This document shows positions 1-8,305 of a stretch of 64,000 bases of DNA, piece by piece (the first letter of the stretch is position 1; the number at the start of each line of letters is the position of its first letter). Where the stretch lies: the NCBI RefSeq assembly GCF_023283985.1, contig NZ_JAKIKU010000001.1, positions 186,001-250,000 of the forward strand. The letters run 5' to 3'. The notes under the pieces are model-generated. The model worked only from the letters and a program-made list of their open reading frames with translations, did no database searches and had not been told where the DNA came from. The stretch comes from Shewanella electrodiphila. Its GTDB lineage: Bacteria; Pseudomonadota; Gammaproteobacteria; Enterobacterales; Shewanellaceae. The translations under genes were made by a program, and so were the position numbers.

Positions 1-239
1 AACATTTAGCGCCTCCGCTTATGTATTCTGTTGCTGCCATTATTCCTATGGTACCTGGCACATACGCATACAATACCTTGATATCAATTGTACAACTCAG
101 TGTTCAAGAACAAATAAGCAGCGATTTAACTTCGCTAGTGATTTTTAACGGCTTAAAAACGGTATTTATTCTGGGTGCTATCGCGGTGGGGCTGGCTATG
201 CCATCACTGGTTTATTATCGCACTCGACCCATTATTTAA
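1..239 (+). CDS. Threonine/serine exporter family (YjjB/ThrE-type) membrane protein, C-terminal end only
   Basis: The reading frame is open from base 3 and runs off the left edge, so only about the last 78 residues are present. They contain the run MVPGTYAYN, typical of the ThrE_2/YjjB membrane domain, followed by an amphipathic stretch and a hydrophobic segment (about VFILGAIAVGLAMPSLVYY) that would be the last transmembrane helix, then a short basic tail. Members of this family are inner-membrane proteins linked to threonine/serine or organic-acid export. The stop lies 27 bases before folA on the same strand. The true start is outside the window, and the Met at 21 is internal. Confidence 0.7.
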   Translation, partial: HLAPPLMYSVAAIIPMVPGTYAYNTLISIVQLSVQEQISSDLTSLVIFNGLKTVFILGAIAVGLAMPSLVYYRTRPII

Positions 240-266
240 ATTCTTAAGCATTTATAAGGACTATAC

Positions 267-743
267 ATGCGCATCGCAATGATTGCCGCCATGGCAAATA
301 ATCGTGTTATCGGTAAAGACAATAAAATGCCTTGGCATTTACCTGAAGACTTAAAACACTTTAAAGCCATGACATTAGGAAAACCTGTGGTGATGGGGCG
401 CAAGACTTTTGAATCTATTGGAAGACCACTCCCAGGGCGTCATAATATTGTGATAACTCGTCAGAATGATTATCAGCCTGAAGGGGTCAGTTGCGTAAAT
501 TCTTTTGAGGCAGCAAAAGAACTTGTTAGCGATTGTGAGGAAATAGTTGTGATTGGTGGTGGACAACTCTATAAAGAAATTCTACCGCTAGCCGATACGC
601 TTTATCTAACCTTCATAGAGTTAACTGTTGATGGTGACACCTTTTTTCCTGAGTGGGATGATGGTAGCTGGACATTAACTGAGAAGGTTGTTGAGATAAA
701 TGAATCACAATTGCAATATAGCTTTAACACTTTGGTGAAATAA
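267..743 (+). CDS. folA: Dihydrofolate reductase
   Basis: 158 residues, the usual length for a chromosomal bacterial dihydrofolate reductase (NADPH-dependent reduction of dihydrofolate to tetrahydrofolate, cytosolic). The N-terminal block has the flexible Met20-type loop with MPWHLPEDLKHF; Asp28 is the expected catalytic acid. VVMGRKTFESIGRPLPGR is the cofactor-binding block, and IGGGQLYKEILPLADTLYLT is the late Gly-rich strand-helix. An AAGGA ribosome site sits about 8 bases before the ATG. It probably has its own promoter or is read through from the exporter gene 27 bases upstream. Confidence 0.97.
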   Translation: MRIAMIAAMANNRVIGKDNKMPWHLPEDLKHFKAMTLGKPVVMGRKTFESIGRPLPGRHNIVITRQNDYQPEGVSCVNSFEAAKELVSDCEEIVVIGGGQLYKEILPLADTLYLTFIELTVDGDTFFPEWDDGSWTLTEKVVEINESQLQYSFNTLVK

Positions 744-830
744 TGTTAAATTGTGTCCTGTGTTACCCTGAATTGATACTTACCCTTGATGGTAGGTACA
801 AAAATAAAAATACCTAAAAAGGAGTGTCAG

Positions 831-1223
831 ATGCGTTTATTGCCAGTGGCCTTAGCAGCCCTAATTGCAGCATCTTTTGTGTCAACCCCTGCCGAAGCGA
901 ATACCGATCAACTTGTCGCAAACATTTGTGATTATGTAAAATCTAATGACAAAAACCGTTTACGTAAAAAGTTGAAAGAAAGCCGCGTAAAATTACGCAA
1001 TATTTACACTGGTGTTTCTTGTGACGGTAACAGCTTATTAAGAACAGCTTACAACTCTAATTCATTAGAAGTAGGTGAGTATATTGCAAAGCGTCTTCCT
1101 GCCGGTGACTTAAGCACACCAGAAGCTGACGGTAAAAGCATTCTTGATTGGGCAAATGCAAATGGTCATAGCGGAAGTGCTATTACTGCTGCAGTTCAAG
1201 ATCGTATCAGCGGTGGTGAATAA
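831..1223 (+). CDS. Small periplasmic protein, probable DUF3718 family
   Basis: 130 residues if started at the ATG at 831, which has a strong AAAAAGGAG site 8 bases upstream; an in-frame start at 786 lacks one. Residues 1-23 form a clean signal peptide ending in A-E-A. The mature part has two cysteines (in ICDYVKSNDKNRLRKKL and VSCDGNSLLRTAY) that could pair in the periplasm. The pattern of a basic helix, conserved Cys-Asp/Asn-Gly, then a helix with an ankyrin-like feel matches my memory of DUF3718 proteins of Shewanella and Vibrio. Function is unknown. A terminator follows at 1345. Confidence 0.75.
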   Translation: MRLLPVALAALIAASFVSTPAEANTDQLVANICDYVKSNDKNRLRKKLKESRVKLRNIYTGVSCDGNSLLRTAYNSNSLEVGEYIAKRLPAGDLSTPEADGKSILDWANANGHSGSAITAAVQDRISGGE

Positions 1224-1344
1224 ACGTTAGTTTACGTATTGAGTCATTTGTTACGGTTTGGTGCAATAGAAAGTGTATTGCGTCATAACGAGCTAGATTG
1301 ATTGTTGATTTGCGTCTTTCGTTAGTACAAATAGCAATTAATCT

Positions 1345-1371
1345 AAAAACCGCCATCATGGCGGTTTTTTT
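1345..1371 (+). terminator. Rho-independent terminator after the DUF3718 gene
   Basis: The arms AAAAACCGCC and GGCGGTTTTT enclose a 5-base loop (ATCAT), followed by a run of T. It lies about 120 bases after the stop at 1223. The A-run before the stem would also let it act on the opposite strand. Confidence 0.9.
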
Positions 1372-1615
1372 ATGGCTTTAAATTGATGATTAATAACCGT
1401 CTTACAGATGTTGGATATAGATGTTTGTTCACTGAACAAGCTAGCGTTACAAACTCACTTGCCTAGCTAATCAGATATTAGATTAATTGAAAGAAGTGGT
1501 GGTAAACGCTTTATTCTTATCTGCTTTATGCTTCTTTGAAACCCTTTTTTATCCTCTGAAGTGTTAAGTTGTGGCTGCAGGCGAAACGTCGGCTTTAAAG
1601 TGGATTTAAGGTATT
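1372..1615. other. Gene-free stretch between two terminators
   Basis: This AT-rich interval separates the convergent DUF3718 and chemoreceptor genes. I found no reading frame with a ribosome site and no convincing RNA gene. A small dyad GTTCACTGAAC at about 1427-1437 is the only visible structure. Confidence 0.5.
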
Positions 1616-1641
1616 AAAAAAGGCTCCTAAGAGCCTTTTGT
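1616..1641 (-). terminator. Rho-independent terminator of the chemoreceptor gene
   Basis: On the minus strand the stem AAGGCTC / GAGCCTT with a 4-base loop is followed by six T. It lies 23 bases beyond the stop codon of the chemoreceptor gene. Confidence 0.85.
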
Positions 1642-1663
1642 TTAAATGATAATAGTTGGGTGT

Positions 1664-3685
1664 TTATACTCGAAACTCGCCCACAGAGCTTTGTAGCTCT
1701 TCAGATAGCATTGCTACTTGATGGCTTGACTGCGCAGTTTGATCTGCACCCGTTGCCGTTTCTTCTGATATAGCGGCAATATGTTCTAGCATTTCTGATA
1801 CTTGCTGGCTGACAAGGTTTTGCTCTTGTGCAGCTTGAGCAATATGATTACCAGAATCGTAGGCTTTGTGAACCGATTGACTAATGGTTTCTAGTGCTAA
1901 GTTCGCTTGCTCTGTTTTATCAACACAGCTACTTGCTTGAGAGCGACCTAACTCCATCACTGACACAGCTTGTTGAGCACCTTGCTGCAGTATCTCAATC
2001 ATTTGCTGAATCTCACTTGTCGATTCTTGAGTTCGAGATGCTAAGCTTCGCACTTCATCTGCTACGACAGCGAATCCGCGCCCTTGTTCACCTGCACGTG
2101 CAGCTTCAATTGCAGCATTAAGTGCAAGTAAGTTTGTTTGTTCTGCAATACCACGAATAACATCAAGAATTGAACCAATAGAAGCACTATCAGAATGAAC
2201 TTTATTAATCACTTGACCTGCTTTAGCAACTTCATCAGCGAGGGCAAGAATCGTTAGCTTGTTTTCTTCAGCAATTGTGCGCATATGCTGTGTTTCTTCA
2301 TCAGCCTGTTTAATTTGCTCTAGTGCTTGATCAGCGCTCATTGACACTTGCTGAGCACTTGAACTTAATTGTGTTGTGGCTGTAGCGACTTGGTCAACTT
2401 GGCTCTTTTGCTCTTGGATACCACTGGTTGTTTGAGTGGTGATTGCAGACGTTTCTTCAGCTGCTGCTGCAAGTTGGTTTGAGCGGTCTAGAATACCAAC
2501 AATCAGATTTCGTAGGCTATCGACTAAACTGTTACAGTTTTTAGCAAGCTCTGCAAATTCATCATGTCCCGTGTCATCAAGCTTATGAGTCAGATCACCC
2601 GAGGCGAGAATATTTAATGCCTGATTCACTTTCGCTAATGAACGAGTCAGTGGTTTAACCACTGCAATACTTACAACAATCGAAACGAGAATGGCAAGAA
2701 TGACAACAAACATTGTTTTTAAACTGGCAGAGTCGATATTTTCAATTGCACTATCACTAATTTCTCCAGTAAAGCTTTCGATATTCTTGGCCAAATTAAT
2801 CATCTTAGCGTTAAGGTCCAAGCGTGATTTGTCTGTTGCGGCTAGCATTTTTTGAGCTTGCTGAGCATGAGTTAATTGCTGACCTTTCATCGCAACAATG
2901 GCATTGCTGTCGTTAATTAATTTAAATACCGCCTCACTTTCGGTATTTAGGTTACTTAGCGTATTTTCGCTGATGATACCTTGTCCTTGACGGTTTATAT
3001 GTTCAATCTTAACTCGTGTATCACTGACCATATAGTCAAGCTCATTAACTATTACGTTGTACTTGCTGTTGTCTTTTGCTGCAACTAAGTCGTATACCGT
3101 AGTGATAATATTGATAAAGGTACTGTCTACAACGCCGGCTGTCGCAGCAATACTTTGCTCGGTTGCATCATCACTCATTTCTAGGTCAATCAGATCTAAC
3201 AGAATTGACGATGCTTCATCTGCACTATCTTCTAAGTCACTTCGTAGTGATAAAAGCGTTTCATGCTTAATAAGTGCGCTTTCATGTTCTTCTAGCATGA
3301 GCTTGCTGTTTTTATCAAAACTTGAATAGCTAGATTTTAATTGCGAAAGATTACTTGAAAACTCTTGTCTATCGGAGATGAGGTTTGACAGCTTATTCAA
3401 GGTTTTAGTTAATTCTGCTGATTCTGTCTGGATCTTTTTCTCAACAGCAGGGATTTGTGCAGACTGATCTGTGTAATAGCCAAATAAAATTTGAATTTGC
3501 TGAGCACTTAAGTTTTGGGTTAATTCACCCGTTGCAGTGAGGGCTGGTAGGCTAACTCTTTGCAACGTTGTAGTGCTATCTTTAATGGTACTATTGGTAA
3601 GCAGTGATACACCTCCCAATATGATTAAAAGTAGTGTTACAACAGTAAAACCGCCAATGACTCTGGTGGCAACATTAATTTTCAT
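1664..3685 (-). CDS. Methyl-accepting chemotaxis protein (transmembrane chemoreceptor)
   Basis: 673 residues. A transmembrane helix at about 8-29 and another at about 325-346 bracket a periplasmic domain of about 295 residues that looks all-helical; the length suggests a helical bimodular (HBM) sensor, though this is inferred. HAMP follows (about 347-400), then the long cytoplasmic signalling coiled coil with the highly conserved hairpin tip ([20 protein letters not shown]) that contacts CheA and CheW. The C-terminus lacks an NWETF-like pentapeptide, so CheR/CheB tethering is not expected. The start has CGGAG 6 bases upstream. A FliA-type promoter lies at 3769-3795. The ligand cannot be read from the sequence. 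Confidence 0.95.
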   Translation of the reverse strand: MKINVATRVIGGFTVVTLLLIILGGVSLLTNSTIKDSTTTLQRVSLPALTATGELTQNLSAQQIQILFGYYTDQSAQIPAVEKKIQTESAELTKTLNKLSNLISDRQEFSSNLSQLKSSYSSFDKNSKLMLEEHESALIKHETLLSLRSDLEDSADEASSILLDLIDLEMSDDATEQSIAATAGVVDSTFINIITTVYDLVAAKDNSKYNVIVNELDYMVSDTRVKIEHINRQGQGIISENTLSNLNTESEAVFKLINDSNAIVAMKGQQLTHAQQAQKMLAATDKSRLDLNAKMINLAKNIESFTGEISDSAIENIDSASLKTMFVVILAILVSIVVSIAVVKPLTRSLAKVNQALNILASGDLTHKLDDTGHDEFAELAKNCNSLVDSLRNLIVGILDRSNQLAAAAEETSAITTQTTSGIQEQKSQVDQVATATTQLSSSAQQVSMSADQALEQIKQADEETQHMRTIAEENKLTILALADEVAKAGQVINKVHSDSASIGSILDVIRGIAEQTNLLALNAAIEAARAGEQGRGFAVVADEVRSLASRTQESTSEIQQMIEILQQGAQQAVSVMELGRSQASSCVDKTEQANLALETISQSVHKAYDSGNHIAQAAQEQNLVSQQVSEMLEHIAAISEETATGADQTAQSSHQVAMLSEELQSSVGEFRV

Positions 3686-3768
3686 AGCATACTCCGGCTG
3701 TTATTATTTTATCCCGAATTTATCTCTTGATCGCTCAGGGTAATGTGATCATGTGAGATCTATTAGCT

Positions 3769-3795
3769 TTATCGGCTAAGGTTATTATTAGTTTA
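3769..3795 (-). promoter_or_regulatory. Sigma-28 (FliA) type promoter for the chemoreceptor
   Basis: On the minus strand TAAACTAA, 11 bases, then GCCGATAA. The second box equals the flagellar sigma-28 -10 consensus (GCCGATAA). The first shares TAAA and one more base with TAAAGTTT, and the 11-base spacing is as expected. It lies about 85 bases before the chemoreceptor ATG at 3685. Confidence 0.75.
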
Positions 3796-3807
3796 ACAAT
3801 TTATTAA

Positions 3808-4623
3808 TTATTTTAGTTTTTGCTGAATTATTTTTTCATTGGTTTCAGCATGCCAAAGTGTCATATATTCTCCCCAACAACAGCCCGTATCCAATGCCAA
3901 AACGTTATCTTGTTGAGTCACTCCCATAAGAGCGGCCCAATGGCCAAATACTAAAGTGTGGTTGTCTTTAAGCTCTGAATCGAATTCAAACCAAGGTGTT
4001 AACCCTGAGTTTTTATCTTTTATTGGCTTTTTACATCCAAAATCCAAACTACCATCTGGATGTAAGTAACGCATTCGCGTCAGCGCATTAATGCAGTACC
4101 TTAATCTAGGTAGCCCTTTAGACTTACTATCCCATAAATCAGGCGCTTCAGTGTACATTTTTGCGATAAGAGAGTTTAGATAATCATTCTCTTTTAGCGC
4201 ATTGCTCACAGCAAGGGCTTCAGTTTGCAGTGTGGTTAAATCCCACTGCGGCGGCACACCTGCATGGGTCATGATGATATTATGCGAAGGTAAGGTTTGT
4301 ACCAAGGGCTGTTGTCTTAGCCAATCAATCAAGTTAGAAACGTCATCAGCCGCGAGCAGCTCAGCTAGGTTATCTTTGGGATTAGCTCTTTTAAGCTTAC
4401 CGTGTAAAGCCAGTAAATGGAGGTCATGATTACCTAGGGTGACTTTAGCGCTGCCTTCTAAGGATTTTAAATAACGAAGCGTTTGCAGAGAACCATGGCC
4501 ACGAGCAACTAAGTCACCGACTGCCCAAAGTTCATCCTTTGCTGGGTTGAAGTCTACCTTTGCTAGCAGCAATTTAAGTTCGTCAAAACAACCCTGTATA
4601 TCGCCAACAAAATAATGTGCCAT
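3808..4623 (-). CDS. apaH: Bis(5'-nucleosyl)-tetraphosphatase, symmetrical
   Basis: 271 residues (E. coli ApaH is about 280). It hydrolyses Ap4A to two ADP and can also remove Np4N caps from RNA 5' ends. The metallophosphoesterase signature is clear: FVGDIQGCFDEL near the start (GDxxG), VGDLVARG (GDxxxRG), TLGNHD (GNHD) and MTHAGVPPQWD. The start at 4623 gives MAHYFVGDIQGC; longer in-frame starts would run back into apaG. It begins 4 bases after the apaG stop, so the two are co-transcribed and probably translationally coupled. Confidence 0.96.
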   Translation of the reverse strand: MAHYFVGDIQGCFDELKLLLAKVDFNPAKDELWAVGDLVARGHGSLQTLRYLKSLEGSAKVTLGNHDLHLLALHGKLKRANPKDNLAELLAADDVSNLIDWLRQQPLVQTLPSHNIIMTHAGVPPQWDLTTLQTEALAVSNALKENDYLNSLIAKMYTEAPDLWDSKSKGLPRLRYCINALTRMRYLHPDGSLDFGCKKPIKDKNSGLTPWFEFDSELKDNHTLVFGHWAALMGVTQQDNVLALDTGCCWGEYMTLWHAETNEKIIQQKLK

Positions 4624-4627
4624 AGTG

Positions 4628-5008
4628 CTACTGTAAAATACCTGGAATCGCGAGTCTAAAAGTAGGAATATTAGCTTTAAAAGGCTCACCTTGTTCGGTC
4701 ACCATGCCGTAGCTGCCTTCCATAAAGCCAACAGGGGTTTCCATAACGGTGCCACTTGAATATTGATAAGCGGTATCAGGAGCAATAGTTGGAGTTTCAC
4801 CGACAACACCAGGCCCTTTGACTTCGCTAGTATCACCATTGGCGTTAGTGATGATCCAGTGACGGTCTTTTAGCGTGATTGGGATTTCGCTGAGGTTAAT
4901 AATGGTGATGGTATAACTGAACAAATACTTTTCATCTTCTGCTGATGATTGTTCTTCAAGGTAATTTGTTTCAACTTTTATTTTTACGTTAGCAGCTACA
5001 GAGGTCAT
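4628..5008 (-). CDS. apaG: ApaG protein (Co2+/Mg2+ efflux-associated)
   Basis: 126 residues, as usual for ApaG, a fibronectin-III-like beta-sandwich protein. The motif GPGVVGETP is the family's glycine-rich signature, and the end (GSYGMVTEQGEPFKANIP) is also typical. The start at 5008 (MTSVAANVKIKVE) is chosen because TAGGAAG lies 5-8 bases upstream; a start 9 codons earlier has no ribosome site and would begin inside the hairpin region. It sits between rsmA and apaH, with a terminator-like hairpin separating it from rsmA. Confidence 0.93.
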   Translation of the reverse strand: MTSVAANVKIKVETNYLEEQSSAEDEKYLFSYTITIINLSEIPITLKDRHWIITNANGDTSEVKGPGVVGETPTIAPDTAYQYSSGTVMETPVGFMEGSYGMVTEQGEPFKANIPTFRLAIPGILQ

Positions 5009-5019
5009 CAAACTTCCTA

Positions 5020-5052
5020 AAAAAAGAAAGGGCATTTAATTAAAATGCCCTT
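5020..5052 (-). terminator. Terminator-like hairpin between rsmA and apaG
   Basis: On the minus strand AAGGGCATTT pairs perfectly with AAATGCCCTT around a 5-base loop, followed by TTTCTTTTTTT. It starts 5 bases after the rsmA stop and ends just before the apaG ribosome site. It should stop most transcripts or protect the rsmA message 3' end, making apaG-apaH dependent on read-through or a promoter of their own. Confidence 0.75.
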
Positions 5053-5056
5053 GAAT

Positions 5057-5863
5057 TTACTCACCTTTATCACAAACCAAATTGGCTAGCGCAACATATT
5101 GTTCAACGCTTATTTGCTCTGGTCTGAGTGTAGAATCAATGTTTAATTGACTAAACTCTTCGTCAGTGATCATTTGCTTTAAGTTATTTCTTAATGTTTT
5201 ACGACGCATGTTAAAGGCTGTGGTACATAAATGGCGTAAAACATTCACATCTTTACAGGGGAAAGGCTTCACATCGTAAGGCAATAAACGCACCACTGCA
5301 GAATCTACTTTTGGTGCAGGCTTAAAGCTCTCTGGCGGTACTTCTAGAACAGGAACCACTTTACAGAAATACTGAGCCATGACAGTTAAGCGGCCATAAG
5401 CTTTTGTGCCTGGACTTGCAGACAAGCGTAGTACCACTTCTTTTTGCAGCATAAAGTGCATGGTTTCGATGATTTCGGCAAATTCGAAAAGGTGAAACAT
5501 CAACGGCGTTGAGATGTTGTATGGCAAGTTGCCAAATACTTTCATCTTTTTACCGTCTTGTTGAAGCTGGCTAAAATCAAAATTAAGCGCATCACCTTGG
5601 TTAATGGTTAATTTATCTTTTAATACTGGGTGATTTTGTAAACGCTCTACAAGATCCTTATCCAGTTCAACAACCGTTAAATTATCAACTGCATCTGCAA
5701 CGGGTTCAGTTAATGCACCTAAACCAGGACCAATTTCAACCATTACATGATCGTTGTCTGGTGAGATTGCGCCCACAATTCTACTGATGACACTTTCATC
5801 AGTTAAAAAGTTTTGCCCGAAACGTTTTCTAGCCGTGTGGCCTAAATGTACTTTATTGCTCAT
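5057..5863 (-). CDS. rsmA: 16S rRNA (adenine1518-N6/adenine1519-N6)-dimethyltransferase
   Basis: 268 residues, normal length for KsgA/RsmA. It dimethylates two adjacent adenines in helix 45 of 16S rRNA during late 30S assembly, using S-adenosylmethionine. FGQNFL near residue 15 is the family N-terminal motif, [11 protein letters not shown] (about 42-52) is the SAM-binding loop, and NLPYNI (112-117) is the catalytic motif of N6-adenine methyltransferases. The C-terminal helical domain follows. The ATG lies 7 bases after the pdxA stop, so the two form one unit. Confidence 0.97.
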   Translation of the reverse strand: MSNKVHLGHTARKRFGQNFLTDESVISRIVGAISPDNDHVMVEIGPGLGALTEPVADAVDNLTVVELDKDLVERLQNHPVLKDKLTINQGDALNFDFSQLQQDGKKMKVFGNLPYNISTPLMFHLFEFAEIIETMHFMLQKEVVLRLSASPGTKAYGRLTVMAQYFCKVVPVLEVPPESFKPAPKVDSAVVRLLPYDVKPFPCKDVNVLRHLCTTAFNMRRKTLRNNLKQMITDEEFSQLNIDSTLRPEQISVEQYVALANLVCDKGE

Positions 5864-5870
5864 TGGAAAT

Positions 5871-6857
5871 TTATTTACTTACTTTTGAGGCCAATTCAAT
5901 GGCTTTGTTTAATGCACAGGTAAAACTACCGCAATCTGCTTCGCCAGTGCCCGCAAGTTCTAATGCAGTGCCATGATCGACAGAGGTTCTGATATACGGA
6001 AGACCTAAGGTGATATTAACCGATTTTCCAAAACCTAATGATTTAAGTACTGGAAGTCCTTGGTCGTGATACATAGCAAGAACCACATCTGCTTCTTGTA
6101 AGTATTTAGGTTGGAATAGTGTATCAGCAGGCAAAGGCCCGACAATATCAATACCCTGTTCACGCAGCTCATTTAGCGCTGGGATCATGATATCAATTTC
6201 TTCCCTTCCTAAGTGTCCATCTTCACCTGCATGAGGATTTAATCCACACACATATATTTTAGGTGAAGTGATGCCAAACTTTTGCACTAATTCGCTGTGC
6301 AAAATTTGGATAATATGGTGTAAACGTTCGCGAGTTATTGCCTTGGCAACATACGCTAATGGAATATGTGTGGTCATTAGCGCCACTTGTAAACCTGGCG
6401 CAGCAAGCATCATAACTACATCTTGGCAATTTGCTTGTAATGCAAAGAATTCAGTGTGGCCACTAAAAGGAATGCCTGCTTGGTTAATAATGCCTTTATG
6501 AACTGGGCCAGTGACCACTGCAGCAAATTCATTGCTCATGTTCTTTTCACCGGCATAACGCAGGGTATCTACAACATAAGCGCTGTTTATTTCGTTTAGT
6601 TTTCCGCATTCAACTTCTGCGGCTAATGTAAACGGAGCGATGGTCAATGTGCCAGCTTCTTGCGGTTTAGCATCAAGTGTAGGCTGGTAAGGACGTAGAC
6701 TCAGCGGCAAACCTAACATTTTAGCTCGGCTGGTTAATAATTCCGGATCTGCACAAACAACTAACTCAGCAGGCCAAGCCTGCTGAGCAAGTTTAATTAC
6801 AATATCTGGGCCGATACTCGCCGGTTCACCCGGCGTAATCGCAATTCTTTGTGTCAT
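5871..6857 (-). CDS. pdxA: 4-hydroxythreonine-4-phosphate dehydrogenase
   Basis: 328 residues. PdxA is the NAD-dependent enzyme of the DXP-dependent pyridoxal-5'-phosphate pathway. Family signatures are [12 protein letters not shown] at the N-terminus, [18 protein letters not shown] (metal-ligand His), [17 protein letters not shown] with further metal-binding His, and [12 protein letters not shown] near the C-terminus. It starts 9 bases after the surA stop and is followed 7 bases later by rsmA, the classic surA-pdxA-rsmA order of gammaproteobacteria. Confidence 0.97.
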   Translation of the reverse strand: MTQRIAITPGEPASIGPDIVIKLAQQAWPAELVVCADPELLTSRAKMLGLPLSLRPYQPTLDAKPQEAGTLTIAPFTLAAEVECGKLNEINSAYVVDTLRYAGEKNMSNEFAAVVTGPVHKGIINQAGIPFSGHTEFFALQANCQDVVMMLAAPGLQVALMTTHIPLAYVAKAITRERLHHIIQILHSELVQKFGITSPKIYVCGLNPHAGEDGHLGREEIDIMIPALNELREQGIDIVGPLPADTLFQPKYLQEADVVLAMYHDQGLPVLKSLGFGKSVNITLGLPYIRTSVDHGTALELAGTGEADCGSFTCALNKAIELASKVSK

Positions 6858-6866
6858 TAAATTAGG

Positions 6867-8171
6867 TTAACCTCGAGTACTCTCTGGTTCAAAAACTTCA
6901 ATGTAAGCTTCTGTACGCATTTCATCTAACCAGTTCTGCAGTTCTTCGTTAAATTTACGACGATAGATTAACTGATGAGCACGGTTACTATTAAACTGAT
7001 CCGTTGCATCAGTTGTACGTTTTTCTTCTAATTGAGCTATGTGCCAGCCGTGTGTGGTGCGGAAAGGCTCACTTATCTCATATATTTCAAGACTGTTTAG
7101 TGTTTGAGCAAACTCAGGTACGTAAACAGTTGGTTCAGCCCAACCTAATTCGCCGCCTTTAGCCCCTGAACCAGGATCTTCTGAATATTGACGGGCTAGA
7201 TCTGCAAAGTCAGCTTCACCTGAACGAATTTGTGATAAGAAGCTTTCTAGCATTGCCTTGGCGCGATCTTCAGAAAGGATCGGTGACGGTTTCAGCAGAA
7301 TATGGCGTGAACGTACTTCACTGATTTCTTGGGTTTGTAGACCTCGGGCATCCATGATTTTAATAATATGGAATCCAGAACCACTTTTAATTGGACCGAT
7401 AACATCGCCATTTTTCGCATCAGTAACCACCTCAGCAAAAAGTGTAGGCATTTCATTGATGCTCATATAATCCCAAATACCGCCTTCTAGCGCTTTAGGT
7501 CCTGAAGAAGAGGCAATCGCTGTACGTCTGAAATCTTCACCCTCATTTAAGCGATCAAGTACGATGTTAGCACGCTTGCTTGATGCTTCAAGTTGCTCAC
7601 TGGTTGGGTTGCTAGGCACTTCAATTAAGATATGACCTACTTGGAACTCAACATCTTTAAGGCCTTGCTCTTGAATCATCTTAACTAAGTTATTGATCTC
7701 TTGCGGAGAAACCTGAATACGACGCTGAACTTGAATACGTTGAATTTCACCAATGGTAATTTCTTCACGAAGTTGTTCACGGTATTGACCGAAGCTCATG
7801 CCTTCGCTTTCGATCTGTTGTTGCATTTGGCTAACAGTTAACTGTTGCTCTTTAGCAATATTTTCGATGGTTTGATCTAATTGTAAATCACCAATTGAAA
7901 GACCGATTCGTTCAGCCATTTGTAACTGTAAATGAGTTAAAATTAAGCGTTCAATAACTTGAGTGCGTAAGGCATTATCTGAAGGCAGACCTTGACCCGC
8001 TTTTTCAGCATTTGATTTAACCGAAGTGATCATATGGCTGATTTCGCTTTCGAGTATGATACCTTCATTGATTTGCACGGCAACGCTGTCTAGCGGCACA
8101 GGAGCAGCTATCGATACTTGGCTTGCAGCCAGAGTAAATAAAGCAAAAATCATTTTCTTACAGTGTTTCAT
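6867..8171 (-). CDS. surA: Periplasmic chaperone and peptidyl-prolyl isomerase SurA
   Basis: 434 residues from the ATG at 8171, chosen for the AAGGA site 8 bases upstream and because it begins directly with a signal peptide (MKHCKKMIFALFTL, cleaved after S-I-A-A). SurA carries unfolded outer-membrane proteins across the periplasm to the BAM complex. An N-terminal helical chaperone region is followed by two parvulin domains (roughly residues 170-272 and 285-385); each keeps the family HIL(I/L) start and GxFxxxA/ADFADLARQYSEDPGSG-type core. The adjacent upstream gene is lptD, a major SurA client. Confidence 0.96.
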   Translation of the reverse strand: MKHCKKMIFALFTLAASQVSIAAPVPLDSVAVQINEGIILESEISHMITSVKSNAEKAGQGLPSDNALRTQVIERLILTHLQLQMAERIGLSIGDLQLDQTIENIAKEQQLTVSQMQQQIESEGMSFGQYREQLREEITIGEIQRIQVQRRIQVSPQEINNLVKMIQEQGLKDVEFQVGHILIEVPSNPTSEQLEASSKRANIVLDRLNEGEDFRRTAIASSSGPKALEGGIWDYMSINEMPTLFAEVVTDAKNGDVIGPIKSGSGFHIIKIMDARGLQTQEISEVRSRHILLKPSPILSEDRAKAMLESFLSQIRSGEADFADLARQYSEDPGSGAKGGELGWAEPTVYVPEFAQTLNSLEIYEISEPFRTTHGWHIAQLEEKRTTDATDQFNSNRAHQLIYRRKFNEELQNWLDEMRTEAYIEVFEPESTRG

Positions 8172-8305
8172 CCACAGAATCCTTGGCACTTAAATTTTCT
8201 AATTATTATTGGCACTGTCGCCAAAATAGTGTTGTTAACGTTTAATAGGACTATTTGTTTTCCACTAGGTTCAGCAATCTATCACAAATGGTGCATAAAT
8301 GATGG

